Assembly: GCF_021403115.1 (NCBI RefSeq)
Contig: NZ_JAJSSH010000001.1
Coordinates: forward strand, 248,001-312,000
DNA length: 64,000 nt
Direction of reading: 5' to 3'
Source of the DNA: Sphingobium sufflavum
Lineage (GTDB): Bacteria > Pseudomonadota > Alphaproteobacteria > Sphingomonadales > Sphingomonadaceae
Made by a program: the position numbers and the translations under genes. This document shows, piece after piece, positions 26,954-36,286 of the stretch. Numbering within the stretch: the first letter of the stretch is position 1; the number at the start of each line of letters is the position of its first letter. The notes under the pieces were generated by a model. The model worked only from the letters and a program-made list of their open reading frames with translations. It had not been told where the DNA came from and did no database searches.

Positions 26954-27442
26954 ATGCCCCACATCGACGCGCACAATGCCGTATCCGTCCTGCAAATCCA
27001 TCAGCTCGTGGCGGACTGGTGCGAGGATCTCGACCGCAACAATTGCTCCGGCATCCAGAATTTCTGTACGGAGGATGTGGAATATCTGGTGGGCGGCGTC
27101 GCCCATCGCGGGCGGGATGCGGTCGCCGCTTTCTATGCCGCGCGTAACGAGCGGGTGGCGAAGCACCAGCGCGACGGCGTCCGCACGCAGCGGCACAGCG
27201 TCTCCAACTTCCGCGTCGCCTTCCGCGATGCGGACAACGCCAGCATCACCTTCCTGCTGGTCAATTATTCGGCGGAGGGGCCTGCGCCCGCGCTCAACCT
27301 CGTCGGTCCCACGATCATCGCGGACAGCCGCTTCGACGTGCGCCGCACCGCCGACGGGGAATGGCGGATCGCGCTGTTCGACAGCAAGCCGACCTTCATC
27401 GGCAACGATCCGTTCCTGAACGCGGCGGTGGTGCCGAAATAA
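26954..27442 (+). CDS. SnoaL-like / NTF2-fold protein
   Basis: 162-residue SnoaL-like protein, related in type to the one at 10.1-10.6 kb. It has the helix pattern IHQLVADWCEDLDRNNC, then FCTEDVEYLVGG and the RHSVSNFRVAF strand. CAGAGAGGA precedes the ATG. The first 60 residues of the open frame before this ATG are excluded as non-coding. It is divergent from the ThDP enzyme across an inverted repeat, so the two are probably co-regulated. Reaction unknown. Confidence 0.8.
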   Translation: MPHIDAHNAVSVLQIHQLVADWCEDLDRNNCSGIQNFCTEDVEYLVGGVAHRGRDAVAAFYAARNERVAKHQRDGVRTQRHSVSNFRVAFRDADNASITFLLVNYSAEGPAPALNLVGPTIIADSRFDVRRTADGEWRIALFDSKPTFIGNDPFLNAAVVPK

Positions 27443-27479
27443 GGCGACAGACGGGGGCGGCGGGGGAGGGATGCACGGG

Positions 27480-27640
27480 CGGCTCCCGTCCCCGCGTCCT
27501 TGTGAGGGCAGCGCGGCAATCCAGATGTCCCGCCACAGCCAAGGTTCCGCCCATGGCGAGTGTCGCGCCCATGGTGCGTGCCCCGCCCATGGATTGCCGC
27601 GCTGCGCTGGCAAGGGCGCCTCGGTACCCTGTCCCCCTCG
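27480..27640. repeat. REP-like intergenic segment (degenerate copy)
   Basis: The gap between the SnoaL and OsmC genes carries GCGTCCTTGTGAGGGCAGCG...GGCAATCCA, and later CCATGGATTGCCGCGCTGCG. The paired GGCAATCCA / TGGATTGCC words form a long-range inverted repeat. Vocabulary is similar to the repeats at 5.2, 31.3 and 40.9 kb. No gene is seen. Confidence 0.4.
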
Positions 27641-27652
27641 CCGCCCGACCGC

Positions 27653-28033
27653 CTAGCCCAGCCGCGTCTCGATCCCGATCCCGCCCTTCAGCGTCAGCGT
27701 CACCGGCGTCCGTTCCGCAATCTCGGCCAGCCGCGCCTGTTGCTCCGCGTCGAGGCCGACGATGCTCAGCACCCGCTCGATCCTCTTCTCCTCCTTGCCG
27801 GACAGGCGCAGCGCGACCTCCACCGACTCCAGCGGCCATTGCTTGCGGTCGGCGTACAGGCGCAGCGTGATCGCGGTGCAGGCGCCCAGGCTGGCGAGCA
27901 GCAGGTCATAGGGCGCCGGTCCCGCCGCGCCGCCACCCAGCGTCTCCGGCTCGTCCGCGATCAGGGCATGGCCGCCCACGTCAATGTCCGTGCGATACCG
28001 GTCGCGGCCGATCCGCGCTGTGCCATGGGCCAT
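27653..28033 (-). CDS. OsmC-family protein
   Basis: 126-residue OsmC/Ohr-fold protein. The PYDLLLASLGACTAITLRLYADRK signature (residues about 42-65) contains the N-terminal peroxidatic-type Cys. The second Cys typical of Ohr/OsmC peroxidases is absent; the matching region reads RVLSIVGLDAEQQ. It therefore belongs to the single-Cys OsmC-like branch, whose activity is less certain. AAGGAGACG precedes the ATG. Last gene of the pirin-pirin-OsmC operon. Confidence 0.85.
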   Translation of the reverse strand: MAHGTARIGRDRYRTDIDVGGHALIADEPETLGGGAAGPAPYDLLLASLGACTAITLRLYADRKQWPLESVEVALRLSGKEEKRIERVLSIVGLDAEQQARLAEIAERTPVTLTLKGGIGIETRLG

Positions 28034-28118
28034 GGGTCGTCTCCTTGAGAATAAGGGTTTTTCACGTCGCCAGCCCGGATCAAGCCCGGAGTGACGCATC
28101 AGGGATCACACCGCCCCC

Positions 28119-29015
28119 TCACTCCGGCAGCGGGATGAACTCCTGCTCGTCCGGCACCCGCGCGAACCGCTGCGCCTTCCAGTCCGCCTTGGCCTGCTCC
28201 AGCCGCTCCTGCGACGAGGAGACGAAGTTCCAGAAGATATGGCGCTGCTCCGGCAGAGGCTCCCCGCCCAGCAGCATCAGCCGCGCACCGCCGCGGGCCT
28301 TCAGGACGATCTCCGCGTCCGGCTTGAACACCACCAGCTCGCCCGCCGCAAAGCCGCCGGTCTGGCCGATCACCTCCACCGCGCCCGACACCACATAGAT
28401 GGCGCGCTCCACATGCTCCGCCTTCACTTGGTATCGCGCGCCGTCCGCCAGCACGATGTCGGCATAGACCATGTCGGAGAAGGTCTTGACCGGTGAGAGG
28501 AGGCCGTCGCTCGACCCCGCGATCACCGTGATTTTCGCGCCAGCATCCTCCGTAAAGGGAATCGCCCCCGCCTTGTGATGGACGAAGCCGGGGTCGACCT
28601 CCTCCGCCGCCTTGGGCAGGGCGATCCAAGTCTGGAGGCCGAACAGCCCGCCGCCCGACGCCCGCACCTCCGGGCTGGTGCGTTCGGAATGGACGATGCC
28701 GCTGCCTGCGGTCATCCAGTTCACCTCGCCCGGCCGGATCGCCTGCACGGACCCCAGCGAATCGCGGTGCAATATCTCTCCTTCCAACAGGTAGGTGACG
28801 GTGGCGAGGCCGATATGGGGATGGGGCCGCACGTCCAGCCCCTCGCCCGCGTCCAGCACCGCCGGACCCATCTGGTCGAAGAAGATGAACGGGCCGACCA
28901 TCCGCCGATGCTGCGACGGCAGGGCGCGGCGCACGGTGAACCCGTCGCCCAGATCGCGCACGGGGGGCAGGATGACGGCGTCCACGCCGTCGATGTCGCT
29001 GGACCGGATGCTCAT
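28119..29015 (-). CDS. pirin-family protein
   Basis: 298-residue bicupin of the pirin family. The N-terminal cupin has the metal-binding motif [17 protein letters not shown] and the [15 protein letters not shown] segment; the C-terminal cupin is complete. Bacterial pirins include quercetin dioxygenases and redox-responsive regulators. AGAGGAGTTT precedes the ATG. It is the longer of two pirins in the operon. Confidence 0.92.
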   Translation of the reverse strand: MSIRSSDIDGVDAVILPPVRDLGDGFTVRRALPSQHRRMVGPFIFFDQMGPAVLDAGEGLDVRPHPHIGLATVTYLLEGEILHRDSLGSVQAIRPGEVNWMTAGSGIVHSERTSPEVRASGGGLFGLQTWIALPKAAEEVDPGFVHHKAGAIPFTEDAGAKITVIAGSSDGLLSPVKTFSDMVYADIVLADGARYQVKAEHVERAIYVVSGAVEVIGQTGGFAAGELVVFKPDAEIVLKARGGARLMLLGGEPLPEQRHIFWNFVSSSQERLEQAKADWKAQRFARVPDEQEFIPLPE

Positions 29016-29036
29016 GGGGAAACTCCTCTTGTCGTG

Positions 29037-29354
29037 TCAGGCGCCGACGAGCGCCAGTGCCTCTATCTGGGCACGGTTGAAACCATGGGTGTGCAAGGTG
29101 GGAACATGCGCCTCCGCCACGCCGCGAACACGGGCACTGTCGCACAGAAAATCGCGGATGGCGCGCTGATAGGGGGACAGGTCCGGCTGGCGATGGTCGC
29201 GCCCCGCGACCGCATCCACCGCCCGGCCGATCCGGTCGCGCAGCGACCCCGGTGCGGGCGGATCGCCACAGCCGCAATCCGCGACCGTATCCAGCGCGCG
29301 GCGCACATGCGTCCATTCCTGCGGGCTGAGGTCGGGCGTGGCGATGGTCAGCAT
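29037..29354 (-). CDS. small hypothetical protein between two pirin genes
   Basis: 105-residue protein, unrecognised. It contains a DCGCGDPP motif near residue 27 and an HTHGFN word near the C-terminus, which could bind metal, and has no membrane segment. GAAGGGGGACC precedes the ATG. The gap to the next pirin is 21 bases, so it belongs to the operon. Confidence 0.6.
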   Translation of the reverse strand: MLTIATPDLSPQEWTHVRRALDTVADCGCGDPPAPGSLRDRIGRAVDAVAGRDHRQPDLSPYQRAIRDFLCDSARVRGVAEAHVPTLHTHGFNRAQIEALALVGA

Positions 29355-29423
29355 GGCATGGTCCCCCTTCGATAATCGGGATGGCCATGCCGGGTGTTTC
29401 CACCCGGCATGGTCCCTGTTGTG

Positions 29424-30122
29424 TCAGGCCGCGTCGACCATCACGATCTCGCTATCCTCGATCGCCGTGACGGTCAGCACCTCGACATCGCTGATGGCCA
29501 GCCCGTCGCGGGCCTCCGCCCGGACATCCTCCACCTGGATCGCGCCGGTGGCGGGCACCAGATAGGCCTTGCGGTCCTTGCCCAGCGGATAGGTCGCCGT
29601 CTCGCCCGCCTTCAACGTGGCGGCCACGACCCGCGCATCGGTGCGGATGGTCAGCGCGTCGCCGTCGTCCGCATAGCCCGACGCCAGGGTGACGAACTGT
29701 CCGGCCCGCTCGCCCTTGGGAAAGGGACGGGTGCCCCAGCTCGGCTGTTCGCCGGTCCGGGTCGGCAGGATCCAGATCTGGAAGAGGCGGGTGGTCACAT
29801 CCTCCTCATTATATTCCGCGTGGCGGATGCCGGTGCCCGCCGACATCACCTGCACGTCGCCCGCTTCGGTGCGGCCTTCGTTGCCCAGGCTGTCCTTGTG
29901 GGTGATCGCGCCCTCGCGGATATAGGTGATGATCTCCATGTCGCGGTGCGGGTGCGGTGGAAAGCCGCTGTGCGGGGCGATGGCGTCGTCGTTCCAGACG
30001 CGCAGATTGCCCCAGTGCATCCGGGCCGGGTCATGATAACCGGCGAAGGAGAAATGATGCTTGGCGTCCAGCCAGCCATGATTCTCGCCGCCGAGGCTGG
30101 CAAAGGGTCTGCGTTCGATCAT
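29424..30122 (-). CDS. pirin-family protein (YhhW/quercetinase type)
   Basis: 232-residue pirin of the shorter YhhW type. MIERRPFASLG, then WLDAKHHFSFAGYHDP, the metal motif FPPHPHRDMEIITYIREG and EVQ-like DVQVMSAGTGIRHAE are the family blocks. E. coli YhhW cleaves quercetin. TTACGGAGACGACCC precedes the ATG. First gene of the operon, divergent from the LysR gene. Confidence 0.93.
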   Translation of the reverse strand: MIERRPFASLGGENHGWLDAKHHFSFAGYHDPARMHWGNLRVWNDDAIAPHSGFPPHPHRDMEIITYIREGAITHKDSLGNEGRTEAGDVQVMSAGTGIRHAEYNEEDVTTRLFQIWILPTRTGEQPSWGTRPFPKGERAGQFVTLASGYADDGDALTIRTDARVVAATLKAGETATYPLGKDRKAYLVPATGAIQVEDVRAEARDGLAISDVEVLTVTAIEDSEIVMVDAA

Positions 30123-30220
30123 GGGTCGTCTCCGTAAGGGGCAGGGGCCGAGTGGGTGGCCCGCCCTGTTGGGACTCGGTTTAGGGGTTGCGGACTTTCC
30201 TGTTCAGAGGGATAAATTCG

Positions 30221-30235
30221 TCCGAACTATTCGGA
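30221..30235. promoter_or_regulatory. LysR-type operator between pirin operon and LysR gene
   Basis: TCCGAACTATTCGGA is a perfect 6-bp inverted repeat with a 3-base centre, framed by a T-N11-A pattern. It sits 26 bases before the LysR ATG in the divergent gap. This is the classical position for LysR binding and autoregulation; the assignment is inferred. Confidence 0.6.
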
Positions 30236-30260
30236 AAAGTTGAAAAGTGAAGGTGGCACC

Positions 30261-31190
30261 ATGAATCGCGTCGGCACCCCGACCCTCGACCAGCTCCGCC
30301 TCTTCCTCGCGGTGGTCAGGACCGGCAGCTTTGCGGGCGCGGCGCGGGAGATGAACCGGGCGGTGTCGGTCATCAGCTATGGCATCGCCAATCTGGAGGC
30401 GCAGCTGGGCCTGACCCTGTTCGACCGGGAGGGGACGCGCAAACCCGTGCTGACCGATGCGGGTCGCGCCGTGCTGAGCGAGGCGCGGGCCGTGGCGCAG
30501 GGGATCGACGGCCTGCGCGCCAAGGTGAAGGGGCTGCTGGACGGGCTGGAGGCGGAGGTCGATCTGGCCGTGGACGTGATGCTGCCCGCCGAATGGCTGG
30601 GCCGTATCCTGCGCGCCTTTGCGACGGAGTTCCCCACCGTGGCGCTGCGGTTGCATGTGGAGGCGCTGGGCGCGGTCACGGCGATGGTGCTGGATGGCAA
30701 GGCGGCGCTGGGCCTGTCCGGTCCGCTGGCCATCGGGGCGGAGGGGATCGACTGGCGCGACGCCGGGTCGGTGGCCATGGTGCCGGTCGCCGCGCCCGAC
30801 CATCCGCTGGGCCGTATGGCGACCATTCCGTCGGGCGCGGGGCGGGAGCATATCCAGCTTGTCCTGACCGATCGCTCCCGTTTTACGGAGGGGCGCGACT
30901 ATGCGGTGATGAGTGCGCGGACGTGGCGGCTGGCCGATCTGGGCGCGAAACATGCTCTGCTGCGCGAAGGGATCGGCTGGGGCAACATGCCGCTGCCGCT
31001 GATCGAGGGCGACCTGATGGCGGGGACGCTGGTGCGGCTGGCCATGCCGGACAATCCGGGCGGCCTGTATCGGTTCGCGGGGATATGGCGCCGCGACCGC
31101 CCGCCGGGGCCTGCCGCCTCTTGGCTGTTGGACCAGTTCGCCGCGCTCCAGCAACGGGCTGTTGGAAACAGCGGCCTGGCGGACCTCTGA
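30261..31190 (+). CDS. LysR-family transcriptional regulator
   Basis: 309-residue regulator. The N-terminal winged helix (LDQLRLFLAVVRTGSFAGAA, then VISYGIANLEAQLGLTLFDR) is followed by a complete inducer domain. The ATG at 30261 has GAAGGTGG upstream. Being divergent from the pirin/OsmC operon with a palindrome between, it most likely controls that operon in response to an aromatic or oxidant signal; this is inferred from gene order. Confidence 0.92.
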   Translation: MNRVGTPTLDQLRLFLAVVRTGSFAGAAREMNRAVSVISYGIANLEAQLGLTLFDREGTRKPVLTDAGRAVLSEARAVAQGIDGLRAKVKGLLDGLEAEVDLAVDVMLPAEWLGRILRAFATEFPTVALRLHVEALGAVTAMVLDGKAALGLSGPLAIGAEGIDWRDAGSVAMVPVAAPDHPLGRMATIPSGAGREHIQLVLTDRSRFTEGRDYAVMSARTWRLADLGAKHALLREGIGWGNMPLPLIEGDLMAGTLVRLAMPDNPGGLYRFAGIWRRDRPPGPAASWLLDQFAALQQRAVGNSGLADL

Positions 31191-31547
31191 AGCGCCTGAA
31201 CCCTTGGACCCGTCCGCCCCTTGGGACGTCATGACGTCAGATTGACCCACCTTGCCATGGCGACCGCAGCGCCCCAAAGGCAGGCAACGCCCAACCACTC
31301 CACGCGGCACGACGCCCTCTGGACGGGCTGGGCGTCGCCCACTTGCGGCTCGCTGCCCTCACAAGGACGATTCAGGGAAAAGCCACCCCCCTCTAACTCG
31401 CCAACCCCCGAACCCGCCAGCGCCCGAACCCGCCGCCCCCGAACCGGTGGTCTTGAACCGGTGGTCTTGAACCGGGTGCCCCTGAACCCGGTGCCTGAAC
31501 CGGGCGGCTTTTCAAAACACCCTTTTGGTTGGTCATGTTGAAACGAC
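31191..31547. repeat. gap with REP-like copy, short palindrome and tandem repeats
   Basis: No gene is visible. From left to right: a 14-bp perfect palindrome GACGTCATGACGTC (31225-31238); a REP-like block ending ACGATTCAGGGAAAAGCCA, shared with the 5.3 kb gap; and a proline-codon-like tandem region (about 31411-31505). In that region GAACCGGTGGTCTT is repeated exactly twice and then degenerates into GAACCGGGTGCCCCT-like units. Confidence 0.6.
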
Positions 31548-31577
31548 GACGGCCCCGGAAGCATATCCGGGGCCGTC
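31548..31577 (-). terminator. hairpin after TonB receptor gene
   Basis: A perfect 12-bp stem (GACGGCCCCGGA and its complement) with a 6-base loop lies 23 bases beyond the receptor stop codon. The T-run is weak (TCGTTT), so termination is probable rather than certain. Confidence 0.65.
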
Positions 31578-31599
31578 CATTCCTGCACTTTTCAGACTA

Positions 31600-34167
31600 T
31601 CAGCTGCCCAGCCGATATTTCAGCCGCGCCCCGATCATCCGCGGTTCGCCCACCGACCCGCCTTCGAGGCCGAAGCTGGTGTAGCCGCCGAAAGTCGCGG
31701 TGTAATAGCGCTGCTTCGTCAGGTTGGTGACGAAGACGGCGAGGTCCACCGGGCTGCCCGCCACCGACGTCCAGTTGATGTTCAGGTTGACGAGGTTGAG
31801 CGCGGGAAGGCGGCCGATGTCATAGCCCAGCACGCCGCGACGGTTGCACCCGCCTGTGCCCAGATTGCCCACTGTCCCGAACTGGCAGTCATAGGCCTGA
31901 TAGCTGGCCTGCTGCGCATCGACATGGGTGAAGGTGCCACCGATCGAAATCTTGCCGACGCTCTCGTCCAGCGGCAGCGTATAGGTTCCGGTGATCGTGA
32001 CCTTGTTCTTGGGCACGAAGGTCAGCGGCATGTCGACCCTCGCTCCACCCGGTATGAAGGAGGTGAATGGCCCCTGCGCCGCCAGCGTGGCGATCTCCCG
32101 CACCTTGGTGTCCAGATAAGCATAGCCCATGTCGATCTGGAGGCCCTGGAACGGGCTGAGCGAGGCATCGACCTCGACACCGGCGATTCGCGACTTGCCG
32201 ATGTTGGTGATGAGCTGCGCCGGGGTCAGGGTGATGCCCGCGGGCAGTCCGGCGGTGCTGAACACGCCGGAGGTCGAGATCTGCTGGTTGGAGAAATCAT
32301 TGTAGAAGGCGGAGACGTTGAACGTGCCGCGGATCGCGCCACGCCATGTTGTCTTGAACCCGACTTCATAGGAATCGATCTTCTCCGGCGCGAAGGCGGC
32401 GAGCGAATAGCCTTCCGGCTTCAACCCGCCCTGGCGATAGCCGCGCGCATATTTGGCATAGAGCAATATGTCCTCCGTCGGCTTGTAGTCGATGTCGGCC
32501 AGCCAGGTGACCGCGCTGCTGTGGGCGCGGGCATAGGTTTCGCACTGGTCCTCGGAGCGGGCGCCATTGTTGCCCGCGGTCCCCGGATTGCCGAAGCTGA
32601 CATAGTCGAGGCAGGTGCCGACCGGCCGGAAACCGCTGACGAAGGTCGAGGGCGGCGTGGTGATGGTGGAGAAGGTCAGCTGGCGCGACGTGACCTGATA
32701 ATTGTCACGGGTATAGCGCAGGCCACCGGTCAGGCTGAGCTTGTCGGTCAGCTTGTAGGTGCCCTGTGCGTAGATGCCATAATCCTGGAACGCATATTTG
32801 TTGCTGCGCGCGGTCGTCGAGGGCGTGGCGAACGTACCCGCAGGCGTGGCAGCCGATGGCGTGAAGGATGTGCACTCGAACGAACTGGCCGTCTGGCACA
32901 ATGCAGTATTGGCGGACACCGTTCCCGCAAAGCCGAGCGGGCTGGCGACTTCTAGATAAAGGCCGCCCTGCCAGTTCAGCCGTTCGCCCAGCAAAGACCC
33001 CTGGAACTGAAGTTCCTCGGTAAAGGTGGAGAGCGACGCCGTGTTGCGACCGGCATAGGGATTGGAGAAGACCTGAATCGCCGTCTTGCCAGCGTCGGGA
33101 CCGGACGTGATCGCAAAGCTGTCGCCATAGACGGTCGCGCGAAGGGCCTCGCGGAATTCGCCATAGCTGACGACATTCTTGATCGTCAGATTGTCCGTGG
33201 CTTTCCAGGTGGTGGTGTTGATGACCTGCCACTGCTGGATATTCTGGTACGGATTGGAAAGTCCGGCCTCGCCGGTGTAGAAATCCCGGCCCGCCGTGCG
33301 GTCGGCCTGTGCGCAGGCCAGTTTCACGACCTCGTTGGCCGCGCTGGTTGGCGAGACGGTGGCGCTGCGCCGATCGCAGGCGAACAGACTGGGCAGGGCG
33401 CCCTGCGTGCTCGACTTGCTGTAGGTGGCGATGAAGTAGTTTTCGAGATTGGGGGTCAGGTCCGCGACGGCGCTGAAGCGGACGGCCCAATAGTCGATGT
33501 CGTTGAAGTCGCGCGGGCCGTTGGTCAGGGCGTTCTTCACATAGCCGTCGCGTGTCTGGCGATCCACGCCGACACGGATACGCAGGCTGTCGAGCACCGG
33601 CACGTTCACAACCGCCTGCACGCGGCGCAGGTCATAATTGCCGACCGATCCCTCGACATAACCGCCGAACTGGCCGGTCGGCTTTTGGGGAACCAGCAGG
33701 ACCGCGCCGCCACTTGTGTTGCGACCGAATAATGTGCCTTGCGGTCCCTTCAGCACCTGCACATTGGCGAGGTCGAAGAAGGCGCCCGGACCCGCGCCAT
33801 TGCCGGTTGTCGTGCCGCCGATGGAACGCAGAGCGGGCACGTCCGCGAAATAGACGCCGACAGAAGGCGATGTGCCATTGTCCTGGTTGAAGCCACGGAT
33901 CGAGAAGCTCGTCTTCTCCGGCCCGAAACGGCTGTTGGCGGACAGGGATGGCGTATAGGTCGCGATGTCGCCCGCCGATACGATGTTGCGGTTGGACAAT
34001 TGCTGTTGTGAGAAGGCCGTGATGGAAATCGGTACATCCTGAAGCCGTTCCTCGACACGACGAGCGGTCACGATGATGTCGCTGCTGTCTTCCTGCGCGA
34101 AAGCGGGCTGCCACGCACCGGCCAGCGCCAGTGCCGCACTGCCCCAAATCAAATTCTTACGGTTCAT
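31600..34167 (-). CDS. TonB-dependent outer-membrane receptor
   Basis: 855-residue receptor. The signal peptide is MNRKNLIWGSAALALAGAWQ (cut after AFAQ). A TonB box like DIIVTARR is at about 30-37. The plug domain runs LQDVPISITAFS to VLKGPQGTLFGRNTSGGAV, followed by a full beta-barrel ending in an aromatic/basic strand. This sphingomonad type with the RNTSGGAV plug usually takes up small hydrophobic or aromatic compounds rather than siderophores. Lying next to the IclR-controlled catabolic genes, it may import their substrate. GGGGAGGATAG precedes the ATG. Confidence 0.94.
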   Translation of the reverse strand: MNRKNLIWGSAALALAGAWQPAFAQEDSSDIIVTARRVEERLQDVPISITAFSQQQLSNRNIVSAGDIATYTPSLSANSRFGPEKTSFSIRGFNQDNGTSPSVGVYFADVPALRSIGGTTTGNGAGPGAFFDLANVQVLKGPQGTLFGRNTSGGAVLLVPQKPTGQFGGYVEGSVGNYDLRRVQAVVNVPVLDSLRIRVGVDRQTRDGYVKNALTNGPRDFNDIDYWAVRFSAVADLTPNLENYFIATYSKSSTQGALPSLFACDRRSATVSPTSAANEVVKLACAQADRTAGRDFYTGEAGLSNPYQNIQQWQVINTTTWKATDNLTIKNVVSYGEFREALRATVYGDSFAITSGPDAGKTAIQVFSNPYAGRNTASLSTFTEELQFQGSLLGERLNWQGGLYLEVASPLGFAGTVSANTALCQTASSFECTSFTPSAATPAGTFATPSTTARSNKYAFQDYGIYAQGTYKLTDKLSLTGGLRYTRDNYQVTSRQLTFSTITTPPSTFVSGFRPVGTCLDYVSFGNPGTAGNNGARSEDQCETYARAHSSAVTWLADIDYKPTEDILLYAKYARGYRQGGLKPEGYSLAAFAPEKIDSYEVGFKTTWRGAIRGTFNVSAFYNDFSNQQISTSGVFSTAGLPAGITLTPAQLITNIGKSRIAGVEVDASLSPFQGLQIDMGYAYLDTKVREIATLAAQGPFTSFIPGGARVDMPLTFVPKNKVTITGTYTLPLDESVGKISIGGTFTHVDAQQASYQAYDCQFGTVGNLGTGGCNRRGVLGYDIGRLPALNLVNLNINWTSVAGSPVDLAVFVTNLTKQRYYTATFGGYTSFGLEGGSVGEPRMIGARLKYRLGS

Positions 34168-34753
34168 TCTATCCTCCCCAGTATCGGCCCGGCCTGCGGC
34201 GGACGGCTCCGATGAAGTGCCATGGATGTCCGGTTTGCCGGATCTATGATGGGGCTTCTCTGTCCCATTGCTGCCAGTGGTAGGGCCTCCCTACCGGTCT
34301 AGCATGGGTTCTATATTAGATAAATCGACCAGAATTCAACAATATGTTTTTCATTGAGAACGAAAGTTTCATATTTCGAATTAATAGGTGGATTTGGGTT
34401 CCAAATTCGACCTGCTGAAACGATAGCAAGGGCGATAAAACGCCATAATCTACTGTTGTTATGGTTCTTTGGGCTGGTGCTTCCCGACATGGCCGGGGCT
34501 GGGTAAGCGCTGCCAAATTCCCGCAGTCCGGAAGGAGATGCAAAAGGCTTCGACCGTGCTGGCGCATTGAGCGTTTTTGCTGGACGAAGGATCAAATGAG
34601 CGGTGATGCGGCCGCTGCCGTGCGATCGTCGCATGGCCTGTGGCCATCGTGTCAAGCCTGCCCAGGGCTTTGTTGAAGGTTTCGATTGCGCGATTGGCTC
34701 TGCTGTCCGTTGGGAAGGTAGAACCGATGCATATATCAAAGGAGAATGGGGTC
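34168..34753. other. intergenic region, AT-rich in part, no intact gene
   Basis: The first part is the receptor promoter. From about 34310 to 34460 the DNA is clearly more AT-rich than the window average and contains GTTCCAAAT (34399-34407), which matches the left half of the inverted repeat before the CoA-transferase gene. The segment 34460-34730 has no frame I recognise; it may be decayed coding DNA. Confidence 0.5.
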
Positions 34754-35257
34754 ATGGCGCGGATTGATAATGCGGTGTGGCCGCCGGAGATGGGCGAAGC
34801 TATGCGGAACAATCTGCACCGTGTGCTCTATCATAATGCGCCGATGGCGGACCTGTTGTGCGCGTGGGAGATAGGGTGTGCACCAAGCCACACATGTGCC
34901 GCAGCGTGTGCGGGAACAGGACATACTGCGGATCGTAGTGCGGCTCCAGGCCGCGGTGGAATGGACCCAGCATTCCGTATCGCGCAGATGGTCGGTGTGA
35001 CGGTGGAGGAGGTACCGCTCCGTGACGGCGATCTGCCGGGTTTTGCGGACGGGGATCAGACGGCAATCCTGTTTATGGAGGCCGTCAAGCATCATGCCAT
35101 GAGCAATGCCATCTGGTAGGATACCGCGCGCTATTTTGCGCAGGCGGAATTGCTGGACCTAGTGATGATCGCGGGGTTTTACGGCCATGCATCGCGGATC
35201 ACGCTGGCACTGGATGTGGCCGTAGAAGGGAGACTCAGCCGGATTGCCGAATCCTGA
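34754..35257 (+). pseudogene. broken carboxymuconolactone-decarboxylase-like gene
   Basis: Read with frame changes, the segment encodes a typical CMD/AhpD-like protein of about 165 residues: MARIDNAVWPPEMGEAMRN at the start, then HVPQRVREQDILRIVVRL and VEWTQH, then RIAQMVGVTVEE, then LLDLVMIAGFYGHASRITLA at the end. It is inactivated by a frameshift around 34866-34882, a compensating one near 34970-34975, and an in-frame TAG at 35117-35119. AAAGGAG lies 10 bases before the ATG, so the ancestral start is intact. It sits beside the IclR catabolic block, of which it was probably a working part. Confidence 0.75.
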
Positions 35258-35416
35258 CGGTGACGCCGTTAAGGCGTTGCACGATGCGCCTGTCGTACGG
35301 CAAATTGGATAAGGCAGGTTCGCAATGGCGAATAAAATGCCAGGGGATGCGGCTGCTTCCGTTGATTTTCCGGGAGCGTGCGCCTAGCAGTTGACCAGCA
35401 GTCTCTCCGTCTCGGT

Positions 35417-36286
35417 ATGGTGAATAGCAGCATGTCCCGTTCATCTCCCGGCGTGGGCCGTGTGGTTTCCATCCTCAATTTCATCTCCGACCATCCCGGC
35501 CAGTCCTTCACGCTGACCGACATCGTCCGCGCCCTGCGGCTCAGCCGGGCGACCTGCCATGCGCTGCTCGGCGGGCTGGTCGAGGCGGGGTATCTGTTCC
35601 GCGCCAGCGACAAGAGCTATGTCCTCGGTCCCGCGCTGATCGCGATGGGAGAGGTGGCCAAGGACAGCTTCTCTCCCACGCGCGTCGCCCAGCCGGAGAT
35701 GCGGGCGCTGGCCGACAAATATGATGCAATCTGCGCCTTGTGTACGCTGGAGGATGGCGACGCAGTAATTCTCGACCGGGCTGCGGCGCTGTCAAATGTG
35801 GGGCATAGCACGGTGCGCGGTGCGCATCTGCCGCTGCTCGCGCAATATGCGGGTGTCTTTTTCGTCTGGGCGTCGACCGCAGAGGTGAACGACTGGCTCG
35901 ACACACTCGACCCGAAGCCCCGTGTCGACCAGCGTGAAAGAATGCTGCAGAGCATCGACTTCATCCGCAGCCACGGTTTCGGAGCCAGCCAGCGTACCGC
36001 CCATACGCCCAATATCGTCTCCGCCCTGGACCGGCAGGCGAGTTGGGAGATGCTGGACCAGACGATGGAGCCGTTGCTGGCCATCGATTCGGACGGCAGA
36101 TATTGGCCCGGCTATATTCAGGCGCCCATTTATGACGCGCGGCGGCGCGTCGCCTTCGTTATCGCGCTCAGCGGTTTCAAGGGCCAATTGACGGGCGACG
36201 AGATCATCGCTCTCGGTGCCGAGGTGCGCGAAACATGCGAACGATTGTCCAGTTTCATCAGCCGGGTTCCACCTGCGACGCTATAG
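35417..36286 (+). CDS. IclR-family transcriptional regulator
   Basis: 289-residue regulator. The N-terminal winged helix (VGRVVSILNFISDHPGQSFT, RALRLSRATCHALLGGL) and the C-terminal IclR ligand domain (YDAICALCTLEDGDAVILDR onward) are complete. Starts are uncertain: ATG at 35417 or 35432, or GTG at 35378; none has a strong ribosome site. IclR proteins often govern aromatic or acyl catabolism. The operator-like repeat and CoA-transferase operon follow directly, making them the likely targets. Confidence 0.9.
   Translation: MVNSSMSRSSPGVGRVVSILNFISDHPGQSFTLTDIVRALRLSRATCHALLGGLVEAGYLFRASDKSYVLGPALIAMGEVAKDSFSPTRVAQPEMRALADKYDAICALCTLEDGDAVILDRAAALSNVGHSTVRGAHLPLLAQYAGVFFVWASTAEVNDWLDTLDPKPRVDQRERMLQSIDFIRSHGFGASQRTAHTPNIVSALDRQASWEMLDQTMEPLLAIDSDGRYWPGYIQAPIYDARRRVAFVIALSGFKGQLTGDEIIALGAEVRETCERLSSFISRVPPATL

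Noticed and set aside
34310..34730. Insertion-sequence remnant near the broken CMD gene
   Set aside because: The DNA is AT-rich and decayed-looking, but no terminal inverted repeats, target duplication or transposase motif could be recognised.
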